Source: JBOFOR01 sp051654865 (GTDB lineage: Bacteria; Bacillota; Clostridia; Peptostreptococcales; Peptostreptococcaceae). Taken from it: a DNA stretch of 25,932 bases. The first letter of the stretch is position 1; each line of letters begins with the position of its first letter. Below the pieces are notes generated by a model. That model saw only the letters and a list, made by a program, of their open reading frames with translations. It searched no databases and was not told the DNA's origin. The stretch is from contig JBOFYV010000138.1 in the NCBI GenBank assembly GCA_051654865.1, forward strand, positions 1 to 25,932. Direction: 5' to 3'. Both the position numbers and the translations under genes were made by a program. Shown here one piece after another: positions 7,995-15,653 of this stretch.

Positions 7995-8175
7995 AGTAAA
8001 CCTTGTAGCTCAACACTTATAAAATAAGTGACAGCTTTGTATATCTTATACACAAAGCCAGAAAGTTTATCTACCAATAAACTTTCTTCGGCCATAATTC
8101 CTTTCATCAATAGTCATTGCCCGTCAGCTCTTATTGAATACTAATAATTACAGCGCCTCTACCCTAGGCTTAATA
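7995..8175 (-). promoter_or_regulatory. Lysine riboswitch (L box)
   Basis: Read on the minus strand this has the conserved L-box core in order: GTAGAGGCGC (8154-8163), GAAAGGAATTATGGCCGAAG, TTGG, CTGGCTTTGTG, and AGCTGTCACTT ... GAGCTAC (about 8004-8037). P1 is closed by GTAG with CTAC and an outer AAGCCT/AGGTTT helix. It lies directly before lysC-lysA. When lysine binds, P1 forms and keeps 7992-8002 from the antiterminator, so the 7952-7985 terminator folds and transcription stops; without lysine the antiterminator forms and the operon is read. Confidence 0.96.
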
Positions 8176-8190
8176 AATTATATTAATATA

Positions 8191-8219
8191 GTTTTATCAT
8201 ACTTTTTTTAATTTTTCAA
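8191..8219 (-). promoter_or_regulatory. Candidate lysC-lysA promoter
   Basis: TTGAAA (8214-8219) and TAAAAC (8191-8196) with a 17-nt spacer on the minus strand, placing the start about 15-20 nt before the riboswitch. A TATAAT closer to the aptamer (about 8179-8184) has no -35 partner. Confidence 0.5.
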
Positions 8220-8300
8220 CTATTTTAATTATTTAATATATTTTATGAAAAATATACATACAATTAAATTTTATTTTAAAATTTTTATTATATGTATAAT

Positions 8301-8328
8301 AAAAAGCTTAGGATAAATTCCTAAGCCC
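8301..8328 (-). terminator. Terminator of the cation/proton antiporter gene
   Basis: GCTTAGGA and TCCTAAGC (8306-8313, 8319-8326) form a perfect 8-bp stem with a 5-nt loop, followed on the minus strand by TTTTTATT. It starts 10 bases after the antiporter stop. Confidence 0.93.
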
Positions 8329-8335
8329 TTGATTA

Positions 8336-9583
8336 TTACTTCTTATCTTCCTCTAGCACTCCTAGTTTTTTAGCTACAATCTTAGTTGTACTAGCTTGAA
8401 CCACAAGAGTTATTATAATTGTCATAAAAACTGCTGATGATATAATTTCATAGTTTTTTACTTTTGTAGATACGATTATACCTGATAAAGCAGCAGGTAT
8501 AACCCCTGTCTCTCTTACCCACATCATAAATAACTTTTCATTTTTACTCCAGTTTGCTCTTTTATCAAATGATGTACATAGCAGTACAACAATTGGTCTT
8601 GCTATAAACATAAGTACTAAAACTACTACTATAGATGGAAGTCCATACTTAATTAGTGAATTTACATCTAAGTGTGTTCCTAGAACTATAAATATTGCCA
8701 TTCTTGCAATAGTTGATAAATTTTCTCTAAAACAAACCCCTGCATGATAATCTTCATCTCTTACCCAAAGACCAAATTTCTTTTTATTACCTGCCACAAG
8801 ACCTGCAATAAATACTGCCATATATCCACTTCCGCCTAGTCTTTCAGATATTTCATAAGCGAATATTACAATTATCGTTGATACTATAGGAGCATATTCA
8901 TGGAATATTCCTATTCTTCTATCAGAAGTCAATGCTACTGCTATTAAGGCAATTACAGTTCCTACGATTACTCCTATAAGTATCATAAATACTAATTCTA
9001 GACTAGTCTTTAATGGGCCTACTTTTTCTGTTAAAGTAATTCCTGTTAAAATTGATGAAAATAGTATAGCTCCAAAGGCATCATTAAATGCAGACTCACT
9101 TATAACTGTTTGCTTTAACTTATTTTTTATAGGTACTGTTCTAAATACCGGTATTAATGCTGCTGGATCAGTTGAAGCAATAGTTGCTCCAAGTAGTAAA
9201 CTACCACCTATTCCTAATCCAAGTGCATAGTGAGCTGCAATTGAAACTAGTATTGCACTAATAAACACTCCTACTGATGCTAAAAGTCCAACAGTTATTT
9301 TAACTTCATTTAATACTTTTAATTTAACTTCTCTACCACCTTCATAAAGAATAAATGCAGATCCAAAAGTTAATATTATTTCATTTATTAATGGAAATGC
9401 ATCAATATTTACTAGGTTAAAAAAGGCTGGCCCAAATAAAACTCCCAAAACTAAATATATTACAACATCGGGTATTTTTATTTTTTCTCCTATCCATCCT
9501 CCTATAATTCCAAGAACCGCAATTAATGCAAGTATTAATACCAATTCATTTGCACTAATAGTTGCAGTATTCATTTCTCCCAT
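8336..9583 (-). CDS. CPA1-family cation:proton antiporter (NhaP/CvrA-like)
   Basis: A 415-residue membrane protein with about 12-13 hydrophobic segments. It carries the CPA1 transport-site motifs: ASTDPAALIPVF (TDPA at about 138-141) and SESAFNDAFGAIL (the Asn-Asp pair at about 167-168), between helices that would cross in the middle of the membrane. These proteins swap Na+ or K+ for H+. Unlike longer NhaP2/CvrA proteins it has no C-terminal RCK/TrkA_C domain. It lies next to the Trk potassium locus but is separated from it by a terminator at 9676-9728, so it is a single-gene unit. GAAGGTG lies 5 nt before the ATG at 9583. The ion cannot be told from sequence; K+ is suggested by its neighbours. 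Confidence 0.88.
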   Translation of the reverse strand: MGEMNTATISANELVLILALIAVLGIIGGWIGEKIKIPDVVIYLVLGVLFGPAFFNLVNIDAFPLINEIILTFGSAFILYEGGREVKLKVLNEVKITVGLLASVGVFISAILVSIAAHYALGLGIGGSLLLGATIASTDPAALIPVFRTVPIKNKLKQTVISESAFNDAFGAILFSSILTGITLTEKVGPLKTSLELVFMILIGVIVGTVIALIAVALTSDRRIGIFHEYAPIVSTIIVIFAYEISERLGGSGYMAVFIAGLVAGNKKKFGLWVRDEDYHAGVCFRENLSTIARMAIFIVLGTHLDVNSLIKYGLPSIVVVLVLMFIARPIVVLLCTSFDKRANWSKNEKLFMMWVRETGVIPAALSGIIVSTKVKNYEIISSAVFMTIIITLVVQASTTKIVAKKLGVLEEDKK

Positions 9584-9675
9584 TCGGTCACCTTCTTCTT
9601 ATGATTATACTATTTTGCTATTATTATAATTTACACTTTTCACAAAAATTAATAGTAAAATATTGATAATTCAAC

Positions 9676-9728
9676 AAAAAAATATCCTAATATGATGAAT
9701 GTTAGTTACCATCATATAGGATATTTTT
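9676..9728. terminator. Terminator of the potassium (trk) operon
   Basis: A long stem (AAATATCCTATATGATG with CATCATATTAGGATATTT, one bulged base) and a run of seven Ts on the minus strand, just after the stop of the OB-fold gene. T-rich on the plus side as well. Confidence 0.9.
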
Positions 9729-9734
9729 AATATT

Positions 9735-10238
9735 TTATACGCTTTTATTGTTTATGTTCTTACGGTATATTATTGCTAGTATTAATAATATAACTGTTGA
9801 TAATACAAGTAGCATTATTTTGTTTAAATCTATTTTAGTATCTACTTTATTACCTTGTTTTATAATGTCTACACTTTTAGCATGTATATCCATATCTCCT
9901 CCATGCTCTTTACAAGCTCTATTAAATATACCTTTTACTTCTATTGTATCTCCTATTTTATTAAATCCACCATAATTAGCTACATTTTTAGCATCAGATG
10001 TACTCATATAAATACCTATAGCATTCGTAGTATCATTGATATTTATCCAAGTATATTCACCTCTGTCTAAAGCTTCTCCTATTGCTTCTCCAGTGATTGA
10101 AATATTATTTTTATCAAAGTCTTTTCCATTTTCAATTAAGTCATTTATACTATATTCTTCGCCTCTAATATTTGTAGTAAATATTGTAGTAAAAAGTATT
10201 GCTACAACTACTATTAACCTCTTAATTTTTTTGTACAT
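9735..10238 (-). CDS. Membrane-anchored extracytoplasmic OB-fold protein
   Basis: A 167-residue protein of unknown function. An N-terminal hydrophobic segment (RLIVVVAILFTTIFTTNI) looks like a signal peptide or anchor. Residues about 27-125 resemble a small beta-barrel of the OB type (NNISITGEAIGEA, EYTWININDTTNAIGIYM, GDTIEVKGIFNRACKEHGGD, MDIHAKSVDIIKQG). A C-terminal membrane segment (IMLLVLSTVILLILAIIY) and a short basic tail follow. The middle would therefore lie outside the membrane. The first 25 bases overlap the end of trkH, with GGGGGAG before the ATG inside trkH, so translation is probably coupled. Position in the operon suggests a role with the Trk channel; no catalytic motif is visible. 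Confidence 0.82.
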   Translation of the reverse strand: MYKKIKRLIVVVAILFTTIFTTNIRGEEYSINDLIENGKDFDKNNISITGEAIGEALDRGEYTWININDTTNAIGIYMSTSDAKNVANYGGFNKIGDTIEVKGIFNRACKEHGGDMDIHAKSVDIIKQGNKVDTKIDLNKIMLLVLSTVILLILAIIYRKNINNKSV

Positions 10239-11749
10239 AATTTTTTCACTCCCCCAATTGCAAAACCTAGTAGTGCAAATACAGATAAAAACTCTAATCT
10301 ACCTAAATACATAGCAATTATATAGTATACTTTTAAAGTTGTAGGCATTGAAACTGATGTTATACCTATAGATAAACCTACATTTCCTGTTACTGATGCA
10401 GATTCAAAAGCTGCGTCTATTAATGGGTATCCATAGTAACTAGCTATTAGTACTCCACCTAAGAATAAAAGCATATAACATATTATTATTAATGCACTAG
10501 ATTTTACTACATCACTATCTAATACATGTTCTTTTATGTGATGAAACTTATATACTTTAACTCTTTTTTCTGTTGTTAAAGATTTTTTTATATCTGCAAT
10601 AAATCCTTTAAATACTATTCCAACTCTAAGTGCTTTAAATCCACCCGCTGTAGAACATGCACATCCACCAACTAGCATAGCAATAGTCATTCCTATTAAT
10701 GCTAATTCACCCCATTCAAGAGCAAATTGTCTTGCGTATACTGACATAAATCCTGTTGTACTATGAGCTGATAATAGCATATATACGCCTTTTCTAAATA
10801 TGGATACAGAATCTGGATATACATTTAGTTTTGTTAGCCCGATTACTATTATTAAAGTCGTTATTAATATAGAAATAAAATATGTTTGCATCTCAATATT
10901 TCTATAAATTTCTTTTTTATTTCCTTTCCATACTGCATAATGGAACCCAAAGTTTAATGAACCTATAAAAAAGAATATTATTGTACTTACTTCATATGAT
11001 AAGCTATGATAATATAACATATTTTGGCTCATTGGTGAAAATCCACCTGTACTCCATGCTGCTGCAAATATACAGAATCCATGATATAAAGATCTCATTG
11101 GACTAAGTCCTATTAACATTCCATTTATCCAAAATACAAATGTTCCTATTGCTAAGTAAATTAAACTAATATACCATATCATTCTTGTTGTTTGTCTAAC
11201 ATTTGGTAAAAGTTCAATGTCTTTTCCTTCTCCTACATACATCTTGTAAGCGCCTTGCATCTTATTAGAGAAGAAAGTAATTGCAAGTACTACCATACCT
11301 TGCCCCCCAACAAATGTAAGTATATGTCTCCAAATATTTAAACTCACGCTAATATGGTCTAAGTCTTGTAAAAGGAATACGCCTGTTGTAGTAAATCCAC
11401 TCATTACATCAAAACATGCATCTAGTAGGGATATCATATGCCCACTAAAGTAGTATGGTAGAGCACATAGTACCATAAGTACTATCCATGATAGTGCCGC
11501 TATAATCAAGCCATGCTTCCATTGTACATAGATATTTTCTTTTTTAGTACTTCCAAACCATTTAAGTGCTATTCCTAATATTAGGGATATATTTATACTG
11601 ATAATAAAATCAACTAATGGTTCAAACTCTTTTAAAAATAATGCAACTATAATAGGAATTATCATAAGTAGTGCCGTACCATTTATTATATATCCTGTAT
11701 AGTAACTTATTATTTTAAAATCATTTATATTTCGTCTTGCCTGTTTCAT
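10214..11749 (-). CDS. trkH: TrkH/KtrB-family potassium transporter, membrane subunit
   Basis: A 511-residue channel-like K+ uptake protein. The four selectivity-filter loops of the M1-P-M2 repeats can be seen: SGFTTTGV (about 118-125), AAWSTGGFS (231-238), SAHSTTGFM (327-334) and ASVTGNVGLS (450-459), each with the key glycine. Ten to twelve hydrophobic helices fit the TrkH type rather than the shorter KtrB. It works with cytoplasmic RCK subunits, and two such genes precede it. AGGGGAGAG lies about 5 nt before the ATG. Part of the TPR-trkA-trkA-sORF-trkH-OB operon. Confidence 0.94.
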   Translation of the reverse strand: MKQARRNINDFKIISYYTGYIINGTALLMIIPIIVALFLKEFEPLVDFIISINISLILGIALKWFGSTKKENIYVQWKHGLIIAALSWIVLMVLCALPYYFSGHMISLLDACFDVMSGFTTTGVFLLQDLDHISVSLNIWRHILTFVGGQGMVVLAITFFSNKMQGAYKMYVGEGKDIELLPNVRQTTRMIWYISLIYLAIGTFVFWINGMLIGLSPMRSLYHGFCIFAAAWSTGGFSPMSQNMLYYHSLSYEVSTIIFFFIGSLNFGFHYAVWKGNKKEIYRNIEMQTYFISILITTLIIVIGLTKLNVYPDSVSIFRKGVYMLLSAHSTTGFMSVYARQFALEWGELALIGMTIAMLVGGCACSTAGGFKALRVGIVFKGFIADIKKSLTTEKRVKVYKFHHIKEHVLDSDVVKSSALIIICYMLLFLGGVLIASYYGYPLIDAAFESASVTGNVGLSIGITSVSMPTTLKVYYIIAMYLGRLEFLSVFALLGFAIGGVKKLCTKKLRG

Positions 11750-11771
11750 AATAACTCTCCCCTTTTGACAC

Positions 11772-11870
11772 TTAAATGATCATAGTAATTATAAATAATA
11801 TACACATTATCTCACCTATATATAAAACTTCTCTTACTATTCCAAAGAAAATATCCTTTAGATTAAACAT
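11772..11870 (-). CDS. 32-residue single-helix membrane mini-protein in the trk operon
   Basis: A short reading frame missed by length cut-offs, between the second trkA gene and trkH. GGAGG lies 7 nt before its ATG, it begins 24 nt after the trkA stop, and it ends 22 nt before trkH, just ahead of the trkH ribosome site, so it fits the operon tightly. The product starts MFNLKDIFFGIVREVLYIG and ends in a very hydrophobic stretch (IMCILFIITMII), enough for one membrane helix. By place and size it recalls KdpF, the small subunit of KdpFABC, but no similarity is claimed. It may stabilise TrkH or help it bind TrkA. Strong site and spacing; translation not proven. Confidence 0.72.
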   Translation of the reverse strand: MFNLKDIFFGIVREVLYIGEIMCILFIITMII

Positions 11871-11894
11871 ACTTATTCCTCCAATTATTTTGAA

Positions 11895-12572
11895 TTAATG
11901 TTTAAATAACACTTTTTCTAATGGTGTTTTACTATTATTGCTTATCATATTATTGTTGTCTGTTACTATTACTACCTTATCATTAGCTTCTATAAAAGTA
12001 TCTCCATTCGGATATATTACTTTATCTCCTCTAAATATAGATGTTAAAACTGTATTCTCTGGTATTTTTAAATCTCTAACATATTTATTGCACCAAGATA
12101 TTTTTTTATCTATTTGAATTTCAACGAGTAGCATTTGACCTCTTTCAAATGCCTGTATTATTCTTATTTGATCTGATTCACATTCCCAATCTATAAGGTT
12201 TGTTATTACTTGTGTACTACAAACTGTATTATCTACACCTAAAGTTTTGAATAGTGTTTGATTTTTAGGGTTATTTACTCTAGCAATAGTATGTTGTATA
12301 TTAAAGTTATTTTTTACTACCTGGCATATTACTAGATTTTCTTCATCCTTACCTGTTACTGCTGCTACTACATCTGTTATATCTATATCAGCATCTTTTA
12401 ATACCTCAATATCTGTTCCATCACCATTTATTACATCAACATCCATTTGTTGAGCTATTTTATTACATAAATCAATATCTTTTTCTATAACTGTTACATC
12501 ATGTTTTCTTTGTTTAAGTGTTTTTGCTAGATAAAATCCAACTTTACCTCCACCAATTACTACTACTTTCAT
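11895..12572 (-). CDS. trkA: TrkA-type potassium channel regulator (RCK_N + RCK_C)
   Basis: A 225-residue cytoplasmic RCK protein. An N-terminal Rossmann domain starts MKVVVIGGGKVGFYLAKTLK (GxGxxG) with an acidic residue ending strand 2 (VIEKD), followed by INGDGTDIEVLKDADI, which is typical of RCK_N. The C-terminal 85 residues (IQIDKKISWCNKYVRDLKIP through GDTFIEANDKVVIVTDNNN) are an RCK_C domain, where small ligands such as c-di-AMP bind in related proteins. It gates TrkH on nucleotide binding. It is the second of two RCK genes, 9 nt after the first. Confidence 0.92.
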   Translation of the reverse strand: MKVVVIGGGKVGFYLAKTLKQRKHDVTVIEKDIDLCNKIAQQMDVDVINGDGTDIEVLKDADIDITDVVAAVTGKDEENLVICQVVKNNFNIQHTIARVNNPKNQTLFKTLGVDNTVCSTQVITNLIDWECESDQIRIIQAFERGQMLLVEIQIDKKISWCNKYVRDLKIPENTVLTSIFRGDKVIYPNGDTFIEANDKVVIVTDNNNMISNNSKTPLEKVLFKH

Positions 12573-12581
12573 TTTATCCCC

Positions 12582-12974
12582 CTACAATTTTGACTTTATT
12601 TCTTCTATTCCAAGTTTTATTGGGTTTATATATTCAAGGTTCAACGATTTATATATATGTTCTTTGCTTAAATCTGATACTTTTGCTATAACTTTTTTAA
12701 CTTTAAATATATCTCTTGCTACTTGAGAGGCTGTAATATTTATACTATCATTAGCCGTAAGTGCTAAGAATACATCAGCCTGTTCTATTCCAGCTTCTTT
12801 TAGTACATCAATATCGTATTCTACCCCTAATATTCTAGTAGCATTTAATCCACTTCCTAATGATTCAAGTTTGTTATTATCTCTATCTATAATTACAAGG
12901 TCATGACCCTCATCTAAAAATTCCTTCGCCATAGAAGAACCTATCCTTCCACATCCAGCTATAACAATATACAT
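12582..12974 (-). CDS. Stand-alone RCK_N (TrkA-N) protein
   Basis: A 130-residue protein made only of a Rossmann RCK_N domain: MYIVIAGCGRIGSSMAKEFL (GxGxxG), VIIDRDNNKLESL with the nucleotide-binding Asp, and GVEYDIDVLKEAGIEQADVFLALTAND across strands 3 and 4. There is no RCK_C domain and no trace of one after the stop, which is followed 9 nt later by the second RCK gene with its own ribosome site. Together they give N plus N-C, where E. coli TrkA has N-C-N-C in one chain. It may assemble with the second RCK protein under TrkH. Confidence 0.9.
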   Translation of the reverse strand: MYIVIAGCGRIGSSMAKEFLDEGHDLVIIDRDNNKLESLGSGLNATRILGVEYDIDVLKEAGIEQADVFLALTANDSINITASQVARDIFKVKKVIAKVSDLSKEHIYKSLNLEYINPIKLGIEEIKSKL

Positions 12975-12986
12975 TAAATGTCCCCC

Positions 12987-13280
12987 CTATTTACCTATAT
13001 TTCCAAAGTCTATATATTCTAATGAGCATATATTTTTATATTCACAAACTCTTTGCAAGTTATTCATAGATGAGGATGAGCCCGGCTCCAATTCAATAGA
13101 TGCTCTATAATGTTTTCTTGCCAAATTAAAATCACCTAGTAACTCATAGTAAATACCTAATAAATTATGAATTTGTGAAAGGTCCTCATCTTCATCATAG
13201 GATGAATGTATAAATTCTAGCGCCAGGTCAAAGTCTAATTTTTTTAAACTTTCAGCCGCTTTATAAATATTATTTATCAT
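12987..13280 (-). CDS. Small TPR protein, first gene of the trk operon
   Basis: A 97-residue cytoplasmic protein with two to three TPR-like helical hairpins: DFDLALEFIHSSY, then the canonical IHNLLGIYYELLGDFNLARK followed by HYRASIELEPGS. It lies 12 nt upstream of the first RCK gene and is the first gene after the promoter at 13324-13351. A scaffolding role is likely for any TPR protein; its partner is unknown, though a Trk or Kdp component is the natural guess from context. Confidence 0.82.
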   Translation of the reverse strand: MINNIYKAAESLKKLDFDLALEFIHSSYDEDEDLSQIHNLLGIYYELLGDFNLARKHYRASIELEPGSSSSMNNLQRVCEYKNICSLEYIDFGNIGK

Positions 13281-13323
13281 GCTACAATCTCCACTTCTTT
13301 GATTTAATTTATATAATTATTCT

Positions 13324-13351
13324 ATTATAATCCATATAATTATTCTGTTAA
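13324..13351 (-). promoter_or_regulatory. Sigma-A promoter of the trk operon
   Basis: TTAACA (13346-13351) and TATAAT (13324-13329) with a 16-nt spacer on the minus strand, about 45 nt before the TPR gene. The tandem repeats at 13366-13409 end 14 bases upstream of the -35. A 13-bp direct repeat (AGAATAATTATAT on the minus strand) sits at 13311-13323 and 13334-13346, one copy on each side of the -10. Confidence 0.75.
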
Positions 13352-13365
13352 GATATCTATATCAG

Positions 13366-13409
13366 TATAAAGATTCTATAAAGATTGCATAAAGATTGTA
13401 TAAAGATTT
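13366..13409 (-). promoter_or_regulatory. Four tandem 11-bp repeats, candidate KdpE-type operator
   Basis: Read on the minus strand, AATCTTTAT plus two varying bases occurs four times in a row with exactly 11-bp spacing (last two bases AC, GC, AG, AC). OmpR/PhoB/KdpE regulators bind head-to-tail sites about 11 bp apart, and the TTTATAC core resembles my recollection of the E. coli KdpE site. The array lies between the kdpE-like gene and the trk promoter. Confidence 0.75.
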
Positions 13410-13414
13410 AATTA

Positions 13415-14113
13415 TTACTCATCTATCATTCTATAACCTACTCCTATTTCAGTTAAAATATAGACTGGTTGCGTTGGATCTTTTTCTATTTTTCGTCTTA
13501 TACTAGCCATAAATACTCTAAGTGATTGTGTTTCATTGTCTAGATTACTCCCCCAAATTTCATTAATAATAAAACTATGTGTAAGTACTTTGCCTGCATG
13601 TTTTGCCATTAACGTTAGTATTTTATACTCTATAGGTGTAAGGTGCACTTCTTCTTCTTCTATATATACTTTTCTTTTTTCTATATTTATTTCTAAATCC
13701 TTTATTTTAAACAAAGTAGTTTCACTATTTTTCTTTCCTTCTCTTGCTATATTTCTAAGAGCTACTCTAATTCTAGCCAATAATTCAGAAGCTCCAAATG
13801 GCTTTGTTAAATAATCATCTGCTCCTTTATCTAAAGCTTCTACTTTATCTCTTTCATGCTCTCTAGCTGATACTACTATTATCTTAGAGTTTACTACTTC
13901 TTTTAGCGTTTCTATTACTTGTATTCCATCTATGTCTGGAAGTCCTAAATCTAATATAATTACATCTGGGCACATAGATAATGCCATAGATATTCCTGTT
14001 TTTCCGTACTTAGTTTCTTCACATCTATAATCCTGTGCCTCTAGTGATATTTTTATAAATTTAGATATAGATTTATCATCTTCTATTATTAATATTAATG
14101 GCTTTAATTCCAT
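13415..14113 (-). CDS. kdpE: KdpE-like response regulator (OmpR family)
   Basis: A 232-residue response regulator. The receiver domain has the acidic pair EDD (11-13), phosphoacceptor Asp55 in VIILDLGLPD, and the switch Lys in DYLTKPFGASE. The C-terminal OmpR/PhoB winged helix covers about residues 130-230 (EVHLTPIEYKILTLMAKHAG, LRVFMASIRRKIEKDPTQP, GVGYRM). The resemblance to KdpE is fair, and its cognate kinase is KdpD-like. It starts 2 nt after the kinase stop, its ribosome site (AAGGGGG) lying within the kinase gene. The usual target, kdpFABC, is absent here; the trk genes and the repeats just downstream suggest they are its target. Confidence 0.88.
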   Translation of the reverse strand: MELKPLILIIEDDKSISKFIKISLEAQDYRCEETKYGKTGISMALSMCPDVIILDLGLPDIDGIQVIETLKEVVNSKIIVVSAREHERDKVEALDKGADDYLTKPFGASELLARIRVALRNIAREGKKNSETTLFKIKDLEINIEKRKVYIEEEEVHLTPIEYKILTLMAKHAGKVLTHSFIINEIWGSNLDNETQSLRVFMASIRRKIEKDPTQPVYILTEIGVGYRMIDE

Positions 14114-14115
14114 TG

Positions 14116-15624
14116 TTAATCCCCCTTAGTGTTTGGTATATAAAATTCAAAAGTTGCTCCACCCTTATTGTTGTTATAAGCTATTATTTCTCCATTATGA
14201 GCATTAACTATTGATTTACATATAGATAATCCTAGACCGATACCTCTAGTTTCAAGATTTTTACCTTCAGTTTTTGTATAAAACCTATCAAATATATACT
14301 TTAAATCCTCTGTTGGTATCCCATTTCCATCATCAGATACTCTAAATACAACATTCTCATTAATTGCTTCTACTTCTATTAATATATTTGAATCTTTTTT
14401 TGTATATCTAATTGCATTATCGATTAAGTTAACTAATACTTGTTTTATTAATAATGGGTCTACTTTAACGATTATTATTTCATCTGGAATTTTTACTTTT
14501 ATGCTCTTATTTTGTTGGAAATGCTTTGCAACTTTTACGGCTTCAAATACTATTTCCTCTGCGATTTCTATACTCTTTTTTATTTCAAATCTACCTTCAT
14601 CTAGCTTTGTTAAACTTAATATATTTTCTACTGAACGAGTTAACCAATTGGAATCTTCACATATATTTTGAAGTAACTCTTTTTTTTGTTTATCCTCAAT
14701 TTTGTCATAGTTTTCTAGTATTGTTGATGTAGAACCTAATATACTAGCTAGAGGCGTTCTAAGATCATGAGATATTGATCTAAGTAAATTGCCTCTAGTT
14801 CTTTCAATATTAGCTTTAAGTATATTGTTTTTGTTAGCCTCATATAGTTCTTCTTTTTCTATGGCTAAAGCAACTTGTGCAAACATCGATTTTATTGTTA
14901 TTCTCTCACTATCTAAAATTGGTGTTGTTGTATAATCTAGTATACATACTACCCCTAAGATATTTTTCTTACCTAGTATAGGATAGTAATATAAATTTGT
15001 TTCACCATCTATATATTCAATATATTTATTGGGTTTGTTTTCTTCAAAGTACATTTTTATTTGGTTTTGATCTAAAATATTTTTAGTTTTTTTATCATAA
15101 TAATCTTGATTTATATACTCGTATTCGATAGTTTCTGTTAATGTACTCTTTATTTGTATATATACGCTTCTATTTAACATCTGTCCTAAACTTTCAGCAC
15201 AACACTTTATTATCTCTTCTTTGCTCTTTGATTTTAGAAGCCTTTTATTGTTTTCATATAATACTCTAAGTTTTTGTTCTTTTATCTGCGACATTTCAGC
15301 TTCCTTTTTTGTTTTAGATGTAGCAGTACTTGTAAGTATTGAGGCTATAAGCATAGTCATAAAGGTTATAAAATAATCTTGGTCATTTACGTGAAGAGTA
15401 AAGTATGGCTGTGTAAAGAAGAAATTAAAGCAAATAACCCCCATTACAGACCCTAGTATTCCATAGGTATATCCTTCTGTAAATCTAGATACAAACATTA
15501 CCCCCACAGTAAAAACAAGTATTATATTTGATTCTTTAAATCCTAATCTCCCAAAAACTATCGCTATAATTAGTGATATAAATATTATCCATAGTGTTGT
15601 TAATATATTCCTTATATTTCCCAT
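14116..15624 (-). CDS. KdpD-like sensor histidine kinase lacking the KdpD/USP input domains
   Basis: A 502-residue membrane histidine kinase matching the C-terminal half of KdpD. Residues about 7-100 hold the four-helix DUF4118 sensor (FNFFFTQPYFTLHVNDQDYF is characteristic). A GAF-like domain spans about 125-255; the HisKA H-box is LRSISHDLRTPLASIL (His286); N and G boxes are NLIDNAIRY, DDGNGIPTEDL and RGIGLGLSI. Full KdpD is about 900 residues, with a cytoplasmic N-terminal KdpD domain and a universal-stress-like domain (the c-di-AMP site in S. aureus); both are missing. The gene begins cleanly with a ribosome site (GAGGGAGAG) and a promoter, so it is a natural short form, not a broken one. 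Co-transcribed with kdpE. Confidence 0.9.
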   Translation of the reverse strand: MGNIRNILTTLWIIFISLIIAIVFGRLGFKESNIILVFTVGVMFVSRFTEGYTYGILGSVMGVICFNFFFTQPYFTLHVNDQDYFITFMTMLIASILTSTATSKTKKEAEMSQIKEQKLRVLYENNKRLLKSKSKEEIIKCCAESLGQMLNRSVYIQIKSTLTETIEYEYINQDYYDKKTKNILDQNQIKMYFEENKPNKYIEYIDGETNLYYYPILGKKNILGVVCILDYTTTPILDSERITIKSMFAQVALAIEKEELYEANKNNILKANIERTRGNLLRSISHDLRTPLASILGSTSTILENYDKIEDKQKKELLQNICEDSNWLTRSVENILSLTKLDEGRFEIKKSIEIAEEIVFEAVKVAKHFQQNKSIKVKIPDEIIIVKVDPLLIKQVLVNLIDNAIRYTKKDSNILIEVEAINENVVFRVSDDGNGIPTEDLKYIFDRFYTKTEGKNLETRGIGLGLSICKSIVNAHNGEIIAYNNNKGGATFEFYIPNTKGD

Positions 15625-15653
15625 AACTCTCCCTCTATAAATATTTTTAATTA

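Noticed and set aside
13366..13409. CRISPR-like array
   Set aside because: The units are 11 bp with no unique spacers and no cas genes; the spacing fits response-regulator half-sites.
14116..15624. KdpD gene as a truncated pseudogene
   Set aside because: It starts cleanly with ribosome site and promoter and has all kinase boxes; no remnant of the N-terminal half is found upstream.
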